A stretch of 64,000 bases of DNA, taken from Lactococcus allomyrinae. GTDB lineage: Bacteria; Bacillota; Bacilli; Lactobacillales; Streptococcaceae. Shown here piece after piece: positions 26,859 to 36,254 of the stretch. Numbering within the stretch: position 1 is the first letter of the stretch; each line of letters opens with the position of its first letter. Made by a program: the position numbers and the translations under genes. Location: contig NZ_CP032627.1 of the NCBI RefSeq assembly GCF_003627095.1, positions 2,232,001 to 2,296,000 of the forward strand. The letters are read 5' to 3'. Below the pieces are notes generated by a model, which worked only from the letters and a program-made list of their open reading frames with translations, was not told where the DNA came from and made no database searches.

Positions 26859-28066
26859 TTAAGCATGGAGTTCTTTTTTTATTGGCAATTCTTTAGTATG
26901 TGTGAAGTAGTTAAGTAGATTGAAGATGACAAGAATTGCAGAGCCAATGAATACGTAGCGGTAGTCAATAAATCCAGCAATCGCGGAGCCTAAGAGTGGA
27001 CCAGCAAACGCACCAATTGATTGAGCAGATTGATTGTAAGAAAAGATTCGACCAGTGACCTCTTGGGGGATTCTTTTGCTAAGATAGCTTGTACAGAAGG
27101 CAAGATAGCTGCATCGGAAATACCGACTAACAAGCGCATTCCTATCAGGAACCAAACATTTGTAGTTGTAGCGGTCGCCAAGAAAACAACCATAGAAAAG
27201 ACCAACCCAAACCCAAGGATTCTTTTTTGACCAATTTGGTCCCCAAGCCTTCCCAAAAACGGTGCAATAACTAATGTTACGATACCTGGAGCAGCAGCGA
27301 CAATACCTGCCATAAGTGTGATGTTTCCATGTCCATGCATTAACTCTTGAACATAAAGTGATAATACAGGATTGATGGACTGATTCGTCATGTTGGTAAT
27401 GAGGGTAGTCAAGAACATCCCCCAAATAACAGCAGGGTGACTAATGACTTTCCAAACTTGTTTTGAAGTTAACATATTTTTCTTTTCGACAGGTTTGAAA
27501 GTTTCTTGGACGAAGAAAATAGTCATGATAAAGACAAGAAAATAGATAACTCCAGTTACAGTAAATACATGGCGATAGCCAGTAAAGCCAACTAAAATTC
27601 CGCCGAAAATTGGACCGATTAAGGTTCCTGCTACAGAGCCTGTAGTCAACAAAGACAAAACTGAACCAGATTTTTCCTTTGGAGTTGAACTTGCCATCAA
27701 TGCCATTGAGTTGGAAATGAAACCAGAGAAAGCGCCCAGTAGCATCCGTAAAACAAGCAGTTGCCAAGCAGCGGTGACAAAAGCCATCAGTGAAATGGAG
27801 ATCGCCATGCCTAGAGAAGCACGCAACAGCATGAGCTTTCTTCCCTTCTGGTCGGCTAATCTTCCCCATAAAGGTGAAACAATCGCTAAAACGACAAAAG
27901 TCGACGAAAAGATGAGTCCTGACCAAATGTTTAACTCAGTTTTTGAATAGTTTCCTAAAGTCCCAATATAGAGTGAGATAAATGGTGAGATGAGACTTGA
28001 GCCAATGCCGGTCATAAAAGTCCCGAACCACAAAACAATTAGATTTTTTTTCCATGCTTCTTTCAT
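26859..28066 (-). pseudogene. MFS multidrug-type transporter, frameshifted
   Basis: Reading from 28066 the protein is a typical 12-segment MFS drug exporter: FGTFMTGIGSSLISPFISLYIGTLG, the loop motif WGRLADQKGRKLMLLRA after segment 2, and a second LGRLGDQIGQKR. Homology ends at VQAILAKE near 27078, and the last two segments (GRIFSYNQSAQSIGAFAGPLLGSAIAGF) are in another frame down to 26859. One extra T in the TTTT at 27074-27077 would join them (QAILAKRIPQEVTGR) to a 402-residue protein. Divergent from a TetR gene whose operator lies in its promoter. Pseudogene or sequencing error. Confidence 0.88.
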
Positions 28067-28104
28067 TTTTAATATATACTTCCTTCTTGAGAATATCTAA
28101 TATT

Positions 28105-28134
28105 ATTATAAAACTATTATTCGTAGTTTGTCAA
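28105..28134 (-). promoter_or_regulatory. MFS promoter with TetR-type operator in the spacer
   Basis: Minus strand TTGACA (28134-28129), 18-bp spacer, TATAAT (28110-28105). The inverted repeat AAACTA-N7-TAGTTT (28111-28129) fills the spacer, where a bound TetR protein would block RNA polymerase. Confidence 0.75.
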
Positions 28135-28295
28135 TGATAGATAGTTGCTTGAAAAATAATTGAAATAGTTTTATACTAATATTGTTTAATGTTTCAGGCG
28201 TTAAACGTTTGTATACTGCAAATAAACTAAAAAAAACGATTAAAGACATTGAATTTTCATGATTATCAGATGAAAATATCTTGGAAGGACGAATC

Positions 28296-28868
28296 ATGGC
28301 GAGAATAGCACTAACACGAGAAAAAATTGTTCAAGCAACGATTGAATTAGCTGGAACGATTGGCTTAGGAAATGTAAGTTTCCCACGTCTAGCAGAATAT
28401 TTTGGAATTAAAGCTCCTTCACTTTATAATCATTTCAAGAATATGGAGGAAGTACGTGTTGCGACAGCAGTATATTTGCAAAGAGCTTTAAACTATGAAT
28501 TGACTCATGCGATGGTTGGACTAAATCCCTTGGATGCTCTGCGTGCTTATGCAGAAAGTTATAAAAAATTTGCAGAGCAATATGAATCCGTTTATGAGTT
28601 AGTTAATGTCATTCACCAGACTAACAATGCTGAGCTGGAGTTTCTGGCGAAAGAAAATATTCGTCTTGTTCGACGTAGCCTTGATAATTTTAATTTAACA
28701 GAGGATGAAAATTTTCATATCAGTCGGATGTTCAGATCTACTTTGCACGGTTTTATTACATTGACTCAGCTTGGTTATTTTCGAAACTCTGGTTCAATCT
28801 CAAAAGAGGAATCATTTGATTATATGGTAAACCAGTTGTTGGCGCCTTTAGCTTTACGTAAGCCATAA
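28296..28868 (+). CDS. TetR family transcriptional regulator
   Basis: 190 residues. N-terminal helix-turn-helix at about 12-50, with LAEYFGIKAPSLYNHFKNMEEV as the canonical recognition part; the remainder is a helical ligand domain (TetR_C WHG-like, ending LLAPLALRKP). ATG 28296 is used, with GGAAGGA upstream; the frame extends 15 bases back without support. Divergent from the MFS exporter, so it is the likely drug-responsive repressor of that gene. Confidence 0.88.
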   Translation: MARIALTREKIVQATIELAGTIGLGNVSFPRLAEYFGIKAPSLYNHFKNMEEVRVATAVYLQRALNYELTHAMVGLNPLDALRAYAESYKKFAEQYESVYELVNVIHQTNNAELEFLAKENIRLVRRSLDNFNLTEDENFHISRMFRSTLHGFITLTQLGYFRNSGSISKEESFDYMVNQLLAPLALRKP

Positions 28869-28889
28869 ATTGATAAGATTCAAAAACTC

Positions 28890-28905
28890 CTGTCATTATT
28901 GACAG
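28890..28905. repeat. 16-bp palindrome copy (variant) after tetR
   Basis: CTGTCATTATTGACAG followed by ATTTTTATTT. Stem of six to seven pairs with a T run, so it can act as the tetR terminator. Confidence 0.7.
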
Positions 28906-29027
28906 ATTTTTATTTCATAAAGATTAAAATAGTTAATGAAATTATAGCGTTTTCATACCAGAAAGTGACTTTTCATCAACTTTATGATAAAATTAAAACG
29001 GTAATTTCTAAGATGGGAGAGGGTGGC

Positions 29028-29381
29028 TTGGCTATTAAAAAAACATATCGCGTGAAACGCTCAAAAGATTTTGACCAGATTTTTTCAGCGAAACATAGCT
29101 TTGCCAATAAAAGATTCGTTATTTACAAACTAGATGCTAGTCAACCTCACTTTCGTGTGGGGTTTTCAGTAAGTAAAAAATTAGGGCATGCCGTTCAGCG
29201 TAATCGTGTTAAACGTCTGCTACGTCATGCTATTGCTGAATTTGCACCTTTTCTAACAGATGAAGATTTTGTAGTCATTGCAAGAAGTGGTGTTGAAAAT
29301 CTTAGCTTTGATGAGGTAAAGAAGAATCTAAAACACGTCCTGAAGTTATCAAAAATCTATGTAGATGGAGAAAACGATTGA
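29028..29381 (+). CDS. rnpA: ribonuclease P protein component
   Basis: 117 residues from a TTG start ([19 protein letters not shown]), preceded by GGGAGAGGG; an upstream ATG at 29013 would add five residues but lacks a ribosome site. Protein subunit of RNase P in tRNA 5' maturation. RNR-motif helix [12 protein letters not shown] near 58-69 and the [11 protein letters not shown] block are present. Four-base overlap with yidC; same order as around the origin region in other Firmicutes, though rpmH here follows rather than precedes. Confidence 0.92.
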   Translation: MAIKKTYRVKRSKDFDQIFSAKHSFANKRFVIYKLDASQPHFRVGFSVSKKLGHAVQRNRVKRLLRHAIAEFAPFLTDEDFVVIARSGVENLSFDEVKKNLKHVLKLSKIYVDGEND

Positions 29382-30187
29382 AAAAGAAACTTACTTTGGT
29401 CGGAATAACGGGAGCTGCTCTTTTGTTACTCACAGCCTGTGGGACACAAGCGGTAACAAGTAGCTCAAGCGGATTATGGGACCAAGTTGTATATGGCTTT
29501 GCACAAGTCATTCGTTTCTTGTCTTTTGGCGGATTGACCGGTATCGGCATTATTCTATTCACAATTATCATTCGAGCGGCCTTGCTCCCATTGATGAATG
29601 TCCAAATCAAATCTAGCCAGCGTATGCAAGAAATTCAGCCTGAAATTAAAAAAATTCAGGCTAAATATCCAAGCAAAGATGTGGAATCTCGTCGTTTGAT
29701 GAACGAAGAAATTCAAAAACTTTATGCAGAAAATAAAGTTAATCCTTATATGGGATGTTTGCCCCTTTTGGTTCAAATGCCAGTGTTGTGGGCACTTTAT
29801 CAAGCATTATCTCGTGTGGATTTCTTAAAACACGGTACTTTTCTTTGGTTTGATATTGGTGCAAAGGATCCAACATTTATCTTACCTATATTAGCGGCAA
29901 TTTTTACTTTCTTAAGTTCTTATTTGATGATGAAATCTGCACCAGAAAAAAATGCAATGACAACATCAATGACTTATATTATGCCAATCTTTATCTTGAT
30001 TATGGGTGTTAATTTTGCGGCAGGTATTGCACTTTACTGGGTAATTTCAAATGCTTTCCAAGTATTCCAAACAATGTTGCTTGCTAATCCGTATAAAATT
30101 ATCGCGGCTCGTGAGGCAAAGGTAAAAGCCGAAAAAGATAAAGTAAGAGCTCGTGAAAAAGCAATGAAAAAGGCAAGAAAAAAATAA
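29378..30187 (+). CDS. yidC: membrane protein insertase YidC (lipoprotein type)
   Basis: 269 residues. Lipoprotein signal with lipobox LLTAC, Cys21, then the five-segment YidC/Oxa1 core: [13 protein letters not shown] with the groove Arg, [22 protein letters not shown], and a basic C-terminal tail (KKARKK) that contacts ribosomes. Inserts membrane proteins with or without SecYEG. TTG start overlapping rnpA. In Enterococcus faecalis the signal peptide of a YidC homologue (CcfA) yields the pheromone cCF10; whether a peptide is released here is unknown. Confidence 0.95.
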   Translation: MKKKLTLVGITGAALLLLTACGTQAVTSSSSGLWDQVVYGFAQVIRFLSFGGLTGIGIILFTIIIRAALLPLMNVQIKSSQRMQEIQPEIKKIQAKYPSKDVESRRLMNEEIQKLYAENKVNPYMGCLPLLVQMPVLWALYQALSRVDFLKHGTFLWFDIGAKDPTFILPILAAIFTFLSSYLMMKSAPEKNAMTTSMTYIMPIFILIMGVNFAAGIALYWVISNAFQVFQTMLLANPYKIIAAREAKVKAEKDKVRAREKAMKKARKK

Positions 30188-30314
30188 AAAGACCTGTGGC
30201 AATTTTTATTTTAATTGGAATTTTATCTGGTACTGCTTAACTTTTGGGAAATCATCTGAGAACAGAGCTTGTGCTTAATGATTAGCATGATTCTGTGAAC
30301 AAAGAAAATTTTGT

Positions 30315-30441
30315 TTTTCTCATTTTGAAACACGGTAGTATAGAAGCAGTTCGACTAATTATTTTATTGTATAAAATAATCAGTTGAACGAGTATAAAAA
30401 TTGTCAAGCGGGAATTATCATATTACAGGAGTAGTTTTAGT
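30315..30441 (+). promoter_or_regulatory. khpB leader with long hairpin
   Basis: A 19-base imperfect inverted repeat (30349-30367 with 30371-30389, two wobble positions) has no T run, so it is not a standard terminator. It lies 50 nt before the khpB ribosome site (AGGAG) and may be a processing or stability element. The rest of 30188-30441 has no gene. Confidence 0.4.
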
Positions 30442-31356
30442 ATGGCTATTTTTACTGGTGAAACGGTTGAGGACGCAATCGAGCGTGGTTTAAATCGATT
30501 AGGTGTCAAACGTGAAAATGTTCATATTCATATTGAACAAAAAGAAAAAAAAGGTTTCTTAGGTTTTGGAAAAAAACGTGCTCGCGTTAATATTGAGGCA
30601 ATCCAAGAAGAAACTGTTCGTAAGGCGGATCATTTGGCTCAGCGTGGAGTCGATGAGAGTATTAATCTTGGAGTGCCTAAAGCAAAATCTGCAATGGAGG
30701 CAACTCTTGAACTCAGCCAAGTTGTAAAGGCTGTACGTGCAGCTGAAAAAGAACAAGAAGGTGAAATCACTGAAGAAGAGCGTGATGCAATCATTGCAGC
30801 AGCCAAGAAAACAGTAGTACAAAATCGTCAATCGACAGCGAACTTATCAGATGTTGTAGAGGCGGTTAAAGATGAGGTTAAATCTAAAAAAGAGATTTCA
30901 GGAGAAGAAGAAAAAGTTGCTTCTAAAATCTCAAGTTATTTAACAACGATTACTCAAGAAATGGGAATTGCAACGCGTGTTTCAGTCTCACGAGATGGTA
31001 GTCTTACTGTATTCAACCTGACTTCAGATCATGATGCTTTACTAATCGGTAAGCATGGTAAAATTTTGCAAAGTTTGCAAATTCTTGCGAAAGCTTATGC
31101 TAACAGCATTCTCAATACTCGGATGAATATTGCTGTTAATGTTGGGGATTATCATGAGAAGCGTAAAGCTTATATCGTCAGCTTGGCTCATCGTGCAGCG
31201 GAACGCGCTCGTGGTGGGGAAACAGTTTATATCAATGACTTACAATCTAATGAGCGTAAAATTATTCATACAATCATTGCACAGGAGAATGGAGTTTCAA
31301 GCCACTCTGAAGGGCAAGAATATAATCGTTATATTGTTGTCGCTAAAGAGATTTAG
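30442..31356 (+). CDS. khpB: RNA-binding protein KhpB (Jag/EloR)
   Basis: 304 residues. Jag N-terminal domain (1-50) with KKGFLGFGKKRARV, a charged linker (about 50-150), KH domain (about 155-225; LLIGKHGKILQSLQILAKAYAN is the GxxG loop) and R3H domain (about 230-304; ERKIIHTIIAQENGVSSHSEGQEYNRYIVV). In streptococci it pairs with KhpA and controls cell elongation through RNA binding. Neighbour of yidC as usual. Confidence 0.93.
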   Translation: MAIFTGETVEDAIERGLNRLGVKRENVHIHIEQKEKKGFLGFGKKRARVNIEAIQEETVRKADHLAQRGVDESINLGVPKAKSAMEATLELSQVVKAVRAAEKEQEGEITEEERDAIIAAAKKTVVQNRQSTANLSDVVEAVKDEVKSKKEISGEEEKVASKISSYLTTITQEMGIATRVSVSRDGSLTVFNLTSDHDALLIGKHGKILQSLQILAKAYANSILNTRMNIAVNVGDYHEKRKAYIVSLAHRAAERARGGETVYINDLQSNERKIIHTIIAQENGVSSHSEGQEYNRYIVVAKEI

Positions 31357-31358
31357 CC

Positions 31359-31387
31359 TTGACAAAAAATCTCTCATAGTGTAGAAT
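31359..31387 (+). promoter_or_regulatory. rpmH promoter
   Basis: TTGACA (31359-31364), 17-bp spacer, TAGAAT (31382-31387), starting two bases after the khpB stop. Confidence 0.85.
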
Positions 31388-31393
31388 TGTAAG

Positions 31394-31590
31394 GTATGCT
31401 TTTTGAAGCGATAAACTAAGATGAAAGGAACACCGAAAAGGTGGAGCTACTTTCTACAAAATAAGTGGTGCAAAAGCGAGCGGTTTGAAATTTTGTTTAA
31501 ATAAAAAGAGTGTTTATAAAACTTTCTTGGAAAAACAATAAAAATCGTTGAGCTGCGCCTAATAAGTGAAGTAGCCCAGGGACTTATATA
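31394..31590 (+). promoter_or_regulatory. long leader of rpmH
   Basis: About 200 nt between the promoter and a 44-codon gene is unusual. It can form local stems, for example TAAGT (31563) with ACTTA (31582) closing a loop that holds the AGGG ribosome site. No terminator is visible. A self-regulatory leader for L34 is possible. Confidence 0.35.
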
Positions 31591-31725
31591 ATGAAACGTA
31601 CTTACCAACCACACAAAAAATCTCGTAAGACTACTCACGGATTCCGTAGCCGTATGGCAACTAAAAACGGACGTCGTGTCCTCGCAGCTCGTCGTCGTAA
31701 AGGACGTGCTTCACTTACAGTTTAA
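31591..31725 (+). CDS. rpmH: 50S ribosomal protein L34
   Basis: 44 residues, strongly basic, the exact L34 pattern: [22 protein letters not shown], then [23 protein letters not shown]. Too short for a typical ORF cutoff but unmistakable. AGGGAC precedes the ATG. Closed by a strong terminator. Confidence 0.98.
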   Translation: MKRTYQPHKKSRKTTHGFRSRMATKNGRRVLAARRRKGRASLTV

Positions 31726-31802
31726 TCAAAAGAATTCTGAGATTAAAGTTACGGATTGAGCTTTGTTTAACAAAATATCCGTTATTATTTGTAAATGAAA
31801 TT

Positions 31803-31830
31803 AAAGCCAGCGTTTGCTGGCTTTTTTGTT
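31803..31830 (+). terminator. terminator of rpmH
   Basis: AAAGCCAGC, loop GTTT, GCTGGCTTT followed by TTTG; nine perfect pairs. Confidence 0.93.
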
Positions 31831-32020
31831 TTTCAAATATCATAGGTTTAAGTTAAGCGATTTCAAAAATTATGATATAATGAGTTTATCATTAAAAATT
31901 TAATTGAGCTCGTCTTTTTGAAGTCAGAGATAGGTTTAGCGGTAAATAAACTGCTATGCCAGAATAACAAATTCATGATTTTAAAGAGGTAGAAACTCAT
32001 ATTTAAAGGAGTATTTTCTC

Positions 32021-32932
32021 ATGAAAAAGTTCAAAATTGGTGATTTAGAGGCTTCTCAAATTATTTTGGGTTGTATGCGCATTAATGAAGAAGGTAAAAA
32101 TCCTGTAGCTGTAATTGAGACAGCGGTAGAAAATGGGATTAACTTTTTTGACCATGCAGATATCTATGGTGGTGGAGAGTGTGAGTCTATCTTCGCAGGT
32201 GCGCTTGCTAAGTCGTCGGTAAAACGTGAGGATATCATCGTTCAAAGTAAATGTGGTATTGTTCCTGGAAAAATGTTTGATTTTTCAAAAGAACATATCA
32301 TTGACTCTGTTGAGGGAAGCTTGAAGCGTCTTGATATAGATTATTTGGATGCTTTGCTTTTGCATCGTCCAGATACACTAGTTGAGCCAGAGGAAGTAGC
32401 TGAGGCTTTTTATGAACTTGAAAAGGCAGGCAAAGTGCGTTATTTTGGGGTATCAAACCAAAATCCAGGACAGGTAGAACTTTTGAAGACGGCTGTGAAA
32501 CAACCTTTGTTGTTTAATCAACTACAATTTGGACTTAAACATACAGGGATGATTGACGCTGGGATTCATGTGAATATGTCAGATGAGGGTAGCTTTGTTC
32601 ATGATAATGGTGTGTTGGAGTATTCCCGTATTAATAATATGACAATTCAGGCTTGGTCACCTTTCCAATATGGATTCTTTGAAGGTGTGTTCGTTGGCAA
32701 TGAAAAATTCCCAGAATTAAATAAAAAGCTGGAATTTTATGCTGAAAAATATGGTGTAACACCGACTGGCATTGCTATTGCGTGGATTAATCGTCATCCA
32801 GCAAATATTCAAACGATTATTGGTACAATGACCTTGAGTCGTATTGAGGAAGTAGCTGCGGCTTCGGAAGTAGTGCTGAGTCGAGAAGAATGGTACGATT
32901 TGTATATGGCTGCTGGAAATATTTTGCCTTAA
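32021..32932 (+). CDS. aldo/keto reductase (YdhF-like)
   Basis: 303 residues, one TIM barrel. Catalytic tetrad visible: Asp and Tyr in FDHADIYGGGECE (about 45-55), Lys in IVQSKCGI near 80 and His in ALLLHRPD near 110. NADPH-binding end TIIGTMTLSRIEEVAAA. The physiological substrate is unknown. ATG start with AAAGGAG 9 nt before. Monocistronic. Confidence 0.9.
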   Translation: MKKFKIGDLEASQIILGCMRINEEGKNPVAVIETAVENGINFFDHADIYGGGECESIFAGALAKSSVKREDIIVQSKCGIVPGKMFDFSKEHIIDSVEGSLKRLDIDYLDALLLHRPDTLVEPEEVAEAFYELEKAGKVRYFGVSNQNPGQVELLKTAVKQPLLFNQLQFGLKHTGMIDAGIHVNMSDEGSFVHDNGVLEYSRINNMTIQAWSPFQYGFFEGVFVGNEKFPELNKKLEFYAEKYGVTPTGIAIAWINRHPANIQTIIGTMTLSRIEEVAAASEVVLSREEWYDLYMAAGNILP

Positions 32933-33356
32933 AAGAGAATTTTAGTGGGGATACCGACTAGAGAAAGCGGGCAACTAGTGGGTGTAATAAATGTAGACCG
33001 TTCGTAGAACGGCGCACGAAGTGCGTGCTGTGGCATCTTTTGTAGGGTAAATTAGCTACAGTGGAAATAATTGAATTTGCTTAAAAAATAACGTATAATT
33101 AACGTATATCTAAGAAATTTTTAATGATGGTTTTTGGTTTGCATAGATCGTCTGATTGTTGCACCTAAACATTTTAAAAATTTTCATACTGGCTTGTGAA
33201 AGTGGATATTCTTAGATTTTTAGAAGCTGGATATATAAGTTTTACCATAAAGCTGTAGAATGGTTTTATTGGTGTGGGCTGCGTTATGAATTAATTCGTT
33301 GTAATGGGCTTATAGTTGCATTTGGCTTTGCCAGATGATTTAAAAGGAGGTGTCTT
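32933..33356. other. 424-bp intergenic region before ireB
   Basis: No gene. It has two compact hairpins, CCGTTC-GTA-GAACGG (about 32999-33013) and GCAC-GAA-GTGC (about 33016-33026), followed by a stretch (TTTTGTAGGGTAAATTAGCTACAG) faintly like the end of the BOX-like repeat. AAAGGAGGTG at 33341 is the ireB ribosome site. Confidence 0.45.
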
Positions 33357-33623
33357 ATGGGCTTTACAGATGAAACAGTCCGTTTTGAATTTGGCGATTC
33401 GGACAAGAAAGAAATTGGCGAAACACTTGTCAATGTATATAACGTGCTTGAAGCAAAGGGTTACAATCCAATCAATCAAATCGTGGGTTATGTTTTGTCA
33501 GGAGACCCTGCTTACATCCCTCGTCATGATGATGCTAGAAACAAAATTCGTCGTTTTGATCGTGATGATATTGTTGAAGAGTTGATTAAGGATTATCTTA
33601 AAGCACATGGTGTGAATTTATAA
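33357..33623 (+). CDS. ireB: IreB family regulatory phosphoprotein (UPF0297)
   Basis: 88 residues, family length. In Enterococcus IreB is phosphorylated on N-terminal threonines by the PASTA kinase IreK and tunes cephalosporin tolerance; the matching Thr4 and Thr7 are present in [10 protein letters not shown]. Core [37 protein letters not shown] is highly typical. Shares one base with ruvX; the ireB-ruvX-DUF1292 trio is conserved across Firmicutes. Confidence 0.95.
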   Translation: MGFTDETVRFEFGDSDKKEIGETLVNVYNVLEAKGYNPINQIVGYVLSGDPAYIPRHDDARNKIRRFDRDDIVEELIKDYLKAHGVNL

Positions 33624-34054
33624 TGTTTGCACGAATTTTAGGACTTGATGTTGGTACAAAAACGGTTGGAGTGTCAGTGAGTGATTTGCTTGGTATGACT
33701 GCGCAACCTGTAGAAACGATTAAAATTGACAGTGAAGCTGGCAATCTTGGTTTTGTGCGTCTTGAAGCATTGATTAATGAGTACAAGCCGAATAAGATTG
33801 TGTTAGGGCTTCCTAAGCATATGAATGGTGATGAAGGAATTCGAGCGGAAGCTTCACGAGATTATGGAACTAAAATCACTGAAGAATTTGGGATTGAAGT
33901 TGATTATCAAGATGAACGACTAACAACTGTTCAAGCTGAAAAGGTGTTGATTGATGGCGGGGTGCGACGCAAAGACCGTAAAAAATCAATTGATAAGTTA
34001 GCAGCGGTACTGATTTTGCAGAATTATCTTGATGCACACGCTTTGAAAATGTAA
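33623..34054 (+). CDS. ruvX: Holliday junction resolvase-like RuvX (YqgF)
   Basis: 143 residues. RNase H-like fold: first Asp in [28 protein letters not shown] in the middle, [10 protein letters not shown] with the acidic pair, and the C-terminal [16 protein letters not shown]. Implicated in 16S pre-rRNA processing as well as junction cleavage. ATG overlaps the ireB stop. Confidence 0.94.
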   Translation: MFARILGLDVGTKTVGVSVSDLLGMTAQPVETIKIDSEAGNLGFVRLEALINEYKPNKIVLGLPKHMNGDEGIRAEASRDYGTKITEEFGIEVDYQDERLTTVQAEKVLIDGGVRRKDRKKSIDKLAAVLILQNYLDAHALKM

Positions 34055-34081
34055 GTTTTACACTGGTGAGTGTAGATTTTG

Positions 34082-34099
34082 CTGACAGATTTCTGTCAG
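34082..34099. repeat. inverted-order palindrome pair and half-site cluster
   Basis: CTGACAG-ATTT-CTGTCAG, followed by CTGACAG at about 34136 and TTGTCAG at about 34177. Four half sites in 100 bp between ruvX and the next gene. Confidence 0.7.
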
Positions 34100-34210
34100 T
34101 ACATTTGTGCTGTATTTTATCGGGAAAAGATTTGCTGACAGAAATTTGTTAGTTCATAGTGAGCTGATAGGGTTTTGTCAGTTAAAATGTCAAAGAAAAA
34201 GGGAAATAAA

Positions 34211-34534
34211 ATGACTCATACACATGACCACGAACATGAACATAATCATGAGGCTGATTACATTACATTAGTTGATGAGAATGGAAATGAAAGTCTTTTT
34301 CAAATTTTGATTACCATTGATGGGCAAGAGGAATTTGGTAAAAATTATGTTGTTCTTCAACCCACAGAGTTTGAAGAAGATGAAGATGGCTTGATTGATG
34401 TACTAGCTTACTCTTTCACTGAAAATGAAGATGGGACAGAAGGTGATTTGCAACCAATCCCAGAAGATGCTGAGGATGAGTGGGATATGATTGAAGAAGT
34501 TTTCAATAGTTTCATGGACGAACAGGAAGATTAA
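34211..34534 (+). CDS. DUF1292 (UPF0473) family protein
   Basis: 107 residues, acidic. The N-terminus [14 protein letters not shown] is a His run that could bind metal; the rest, [36 protein letters not shown], is the DUF1292 signature. Function unknown. ATG 34211 is preferred over in-frame starts at 34175 and 34187 because AAGGGAAA lies just before it. Third member of the conserved ireB trio. Confidence 0.88.
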   Translation: MTHTHDHEHEHNHEADYITLVDENGNESLFQILITIDGQEEFGKNYVVLQPTEFEEDEDGLIDVLAYSFTENEDGTEGDLQPIPEDAEDEWDMIEEVFNSFMDEQED

Positions 34535-34668
34535 TGGCTGACTGCAAATAAGCGGACTTGCAACGATTGGACAAAGCTTTGGGTGGTTGTCAGATGGTAC
34601 TAGAATGTAACGTTAATCCGTTGTTGCTTTTATGATGTGGTCATAATATCATTCTTGAATGAATAAAT

Positions 34669-34699
34669 AAAAGCTGTCAGCATACTGACAGCTTTTTTG
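34669..34699 (+). terminator. terminator built on the 18-bp palindrome
   Basis: AAAAGCTGTCAGCATACTGACAGCTTTTTT: the palindrome core is 34674-34691, extended by AAAAG/CTTTT and six T. A textbook terminator for the ireB operon. Confidence 0.88.
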
Positions 34700-34735
34700 A
34701 GCTTAAAATTGTATAATATTTTGTGAGGTGAGTGA

Positions 34736-35206
34736 ATGAAAATAAGAAAAGCAGAGATTAAAGATTGTCCTAAATTATTGGTGTTACTGACGGAGATTGG
34801 TCGGTTTCATTATGAGCGGAGACCAGATGTTTTTCGGGCTGATGCTGGGAAATATTCGCTGACGGATTTGTCGGAAATGCTGACAGATGCAACAAAACCA
34901 ATCTTTGTAGCTGTTTCTGATTGTGATGAGGTTTTGGGATATGCGATGTGTCAAGTCAAAGAAAATACAGAGCATACTGTGCTTGCTCCATATAAAGTTC
35001 TATATTTAGATGATTTATGTGTGGATGAGAATGCACGCAAATTGGGTGTAGGTGGTCGGTTGATGGATGTTTTGATTGATTTTGCACGCGAGAAGCATTG
35101 TTCTAGAGTTGAGCTGAATGTATGGGAAATGCCAGATTCCGCAAAGGAATTTTATGAACATCATGGTTTCAAGACACAGAGGCGAGAGATGGAGTTTTTG
35201 CTATAA
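34736..35206 (+). CDS. GNAT family N-acetyltransferase
   Basis: 156 residues, single GNAT domain. Motif A LYLDDLCVDENARKLGVGGRLMDVLIDFAREKHC (acetyl-CoA pyrophosphate loop R/KxxGxG near 106-112) and the C-terminal ELNVWEMPDSAKEFYEHHGF are clear. Substrate unknown. Own promoter (TATAAT near 34712-34717) and GAGGTGA ribosome site. Confidence 0.87.
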   Translation: MKIRKAEIKDCPKLLVLLTEIGRFHYERRPDVFRADAGKYSLTDLSEMLTDATKPIFVAVSDCDEVLGYAMCQVKENTEHTVLAPYKVLYLDDLCVDENARKLGVGGRLMDVLIDFAREKHCSRVELNVWEMPDSAKEFYEHHGFKTQRREMEFLL

Positions 35207-35425
35207 TGAAGTCAAGACTTATTCAGTGGGGGAGTCAACTCATCGCTGAATTTTAGGGTACAACCTCACATCAAAGGTATGAGGTTACCCTGTTTCTGAA
35301 GTCTAAGCGTTAAAATGCCAAGACTCTAGGGTAATCGGACGAAATTCGATGTGTTTCATCCCCTACCTATGAGGTAGAGGTGTTGCGACTGCAAGCACGC
35401 AAGGTGGAGAGCGTACGCATTTACT
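35206..35425 (+). repeat. structured intergenic element B
   Basis: Starts GAAGTCAAGACTT like element A; contains several stems (TTCAGTG/CGCTGAA, ACCTCA/TGAGGT, CTACCT-ATG-AGGTAG) and the 15-mer TCGGACGAAATTCGA (35335-35349) that is identical in element C. No protein coding sense. Possibly an IS200/IS605-type relic or a small non-autonomous element. Confidence 0.45.
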
Positions 35426-35434
35426 TCGATAAAT

Positions 35435-35460
35435 AAAAAATCGGAAAAATCCGATTTTTT
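35435..35460. terminator. bidirectional terminator after the SDR operon
   Basis: AAAAAATCGGA (35435-35445) pairs with TCCGATTTTTT (35450-35460). Confidence 0.85.
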
Positions 35461-35466
35461 ATTTAT

Positions 35467-36252
35467 TTATTTTTTACCAAACTTACGTTTTAAACCATTT
35501 TTTGCGATGTCTTTGAGATTTTTTCCCATCAGCCCAGGTTCATAGTTGTCAATGACAGTACCGTCAAAATTGATAAGTTCGGCATTATGATTTTTTCCAT
35601 CAAAGAGAAAGCTTGTGATGTTCTCTGCGGCTTCGTAAGGGGTTCTGACCATGCCGCCTTCGCCAGCTGTTGCTCCATTAAGGTCAGTGGCAATCGCGCC
35701 CGGCATGATGCCGAAGATTTGGCGCTTGGATTTGTCCTTTTCAAATTGATGACCGAACGCGAAAGTCATGGCATTTTGCGCGGCTTTGCTGGTCACATAA
35801 GCGAGCGGCATCCAGTATTTTTGCGAGACGGGGATGGTCACGTTGAGGATTTTTGCGTCGGCTGACAGGCTGTCAAGGAGGTTCGTGATGACCGCGTGCG
35901 TGCCGAGAAAGTTGGTGTTGAGCGTTTCTTGCAGATCGGCAGTCGTGTAGTCAAAGGGCGATTTGCTCATGTCGAGCGCGCCTTTTTCTGTCGCGATGTT
36001 ACCCGCAATCCCTGCGTTGTTGACAAGAATATCAATGTCTGACAAATCTGACAGACTTGCTAATCCCTCTAAGTCGTTCAAATCAACTTTGACAAAAGTT
36101 GCTGACAGCCCGTCAGCTTGTAATTTTGCGACGGCTTCTTGTCCGCGAGCTTCGTCGCGCGCGCCGAGCAAGATGTCGTAGCCACGCTTGCCAAGATTTT
36201 GTGCAATCGCAAAACCAATGCCTTTGTTTGCGCCAGTAATCAGTGCTTTCAT
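35467..36252 (-). CDS. short-chain dehydrogenase/reductase
   Basis: 261 residues, classical SDR. Cofactor loop TGANKGIGFA at 7-16 (TGxxxGxG), NNAG near 88, catalytic YVTSK with Lys. The residue 13 before the Tyr is Thr (NVTIPVS) where most members have Ser, a possible weakening of the catalytic triad. Noticeably GC-richer than neighbours. Two bases after the first SDR gene, so one operon under the TetR-flanked promoter. Substrate unknown. Confidence 0.87.
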   Translation of the reverse strand: MKALITGANKGIGFAIAQNLGKRGYDILLGARDEARGQEAVAKLQADGLSATFVKVDLNDLEGLASLSDLSDIDILVNNAGIAGNIATEKGALDMSKSPFDYTTADLQETLNTNFLGTHAVITNLLDSLSADAKILNVTIPVSQKYWMPLAYVTSKAAQNAMTFAFGHQFEKDKSKRQIFGIMPGAIATDLNGATAGEGGMVRTPYEAAENITSFLFDGKNHNAELINFDGTVIDNYEPGLMGKNLKDIAKNGLKRKFGKK

Positions 36253-36254
36253 TT

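Noticed and set aside
30188-30240. Short hydrophobic frame after yidC (GTG, about 14 codons)
   Set aside because: No ribosome site and too short to support; probably chance in an AT-rich gap.
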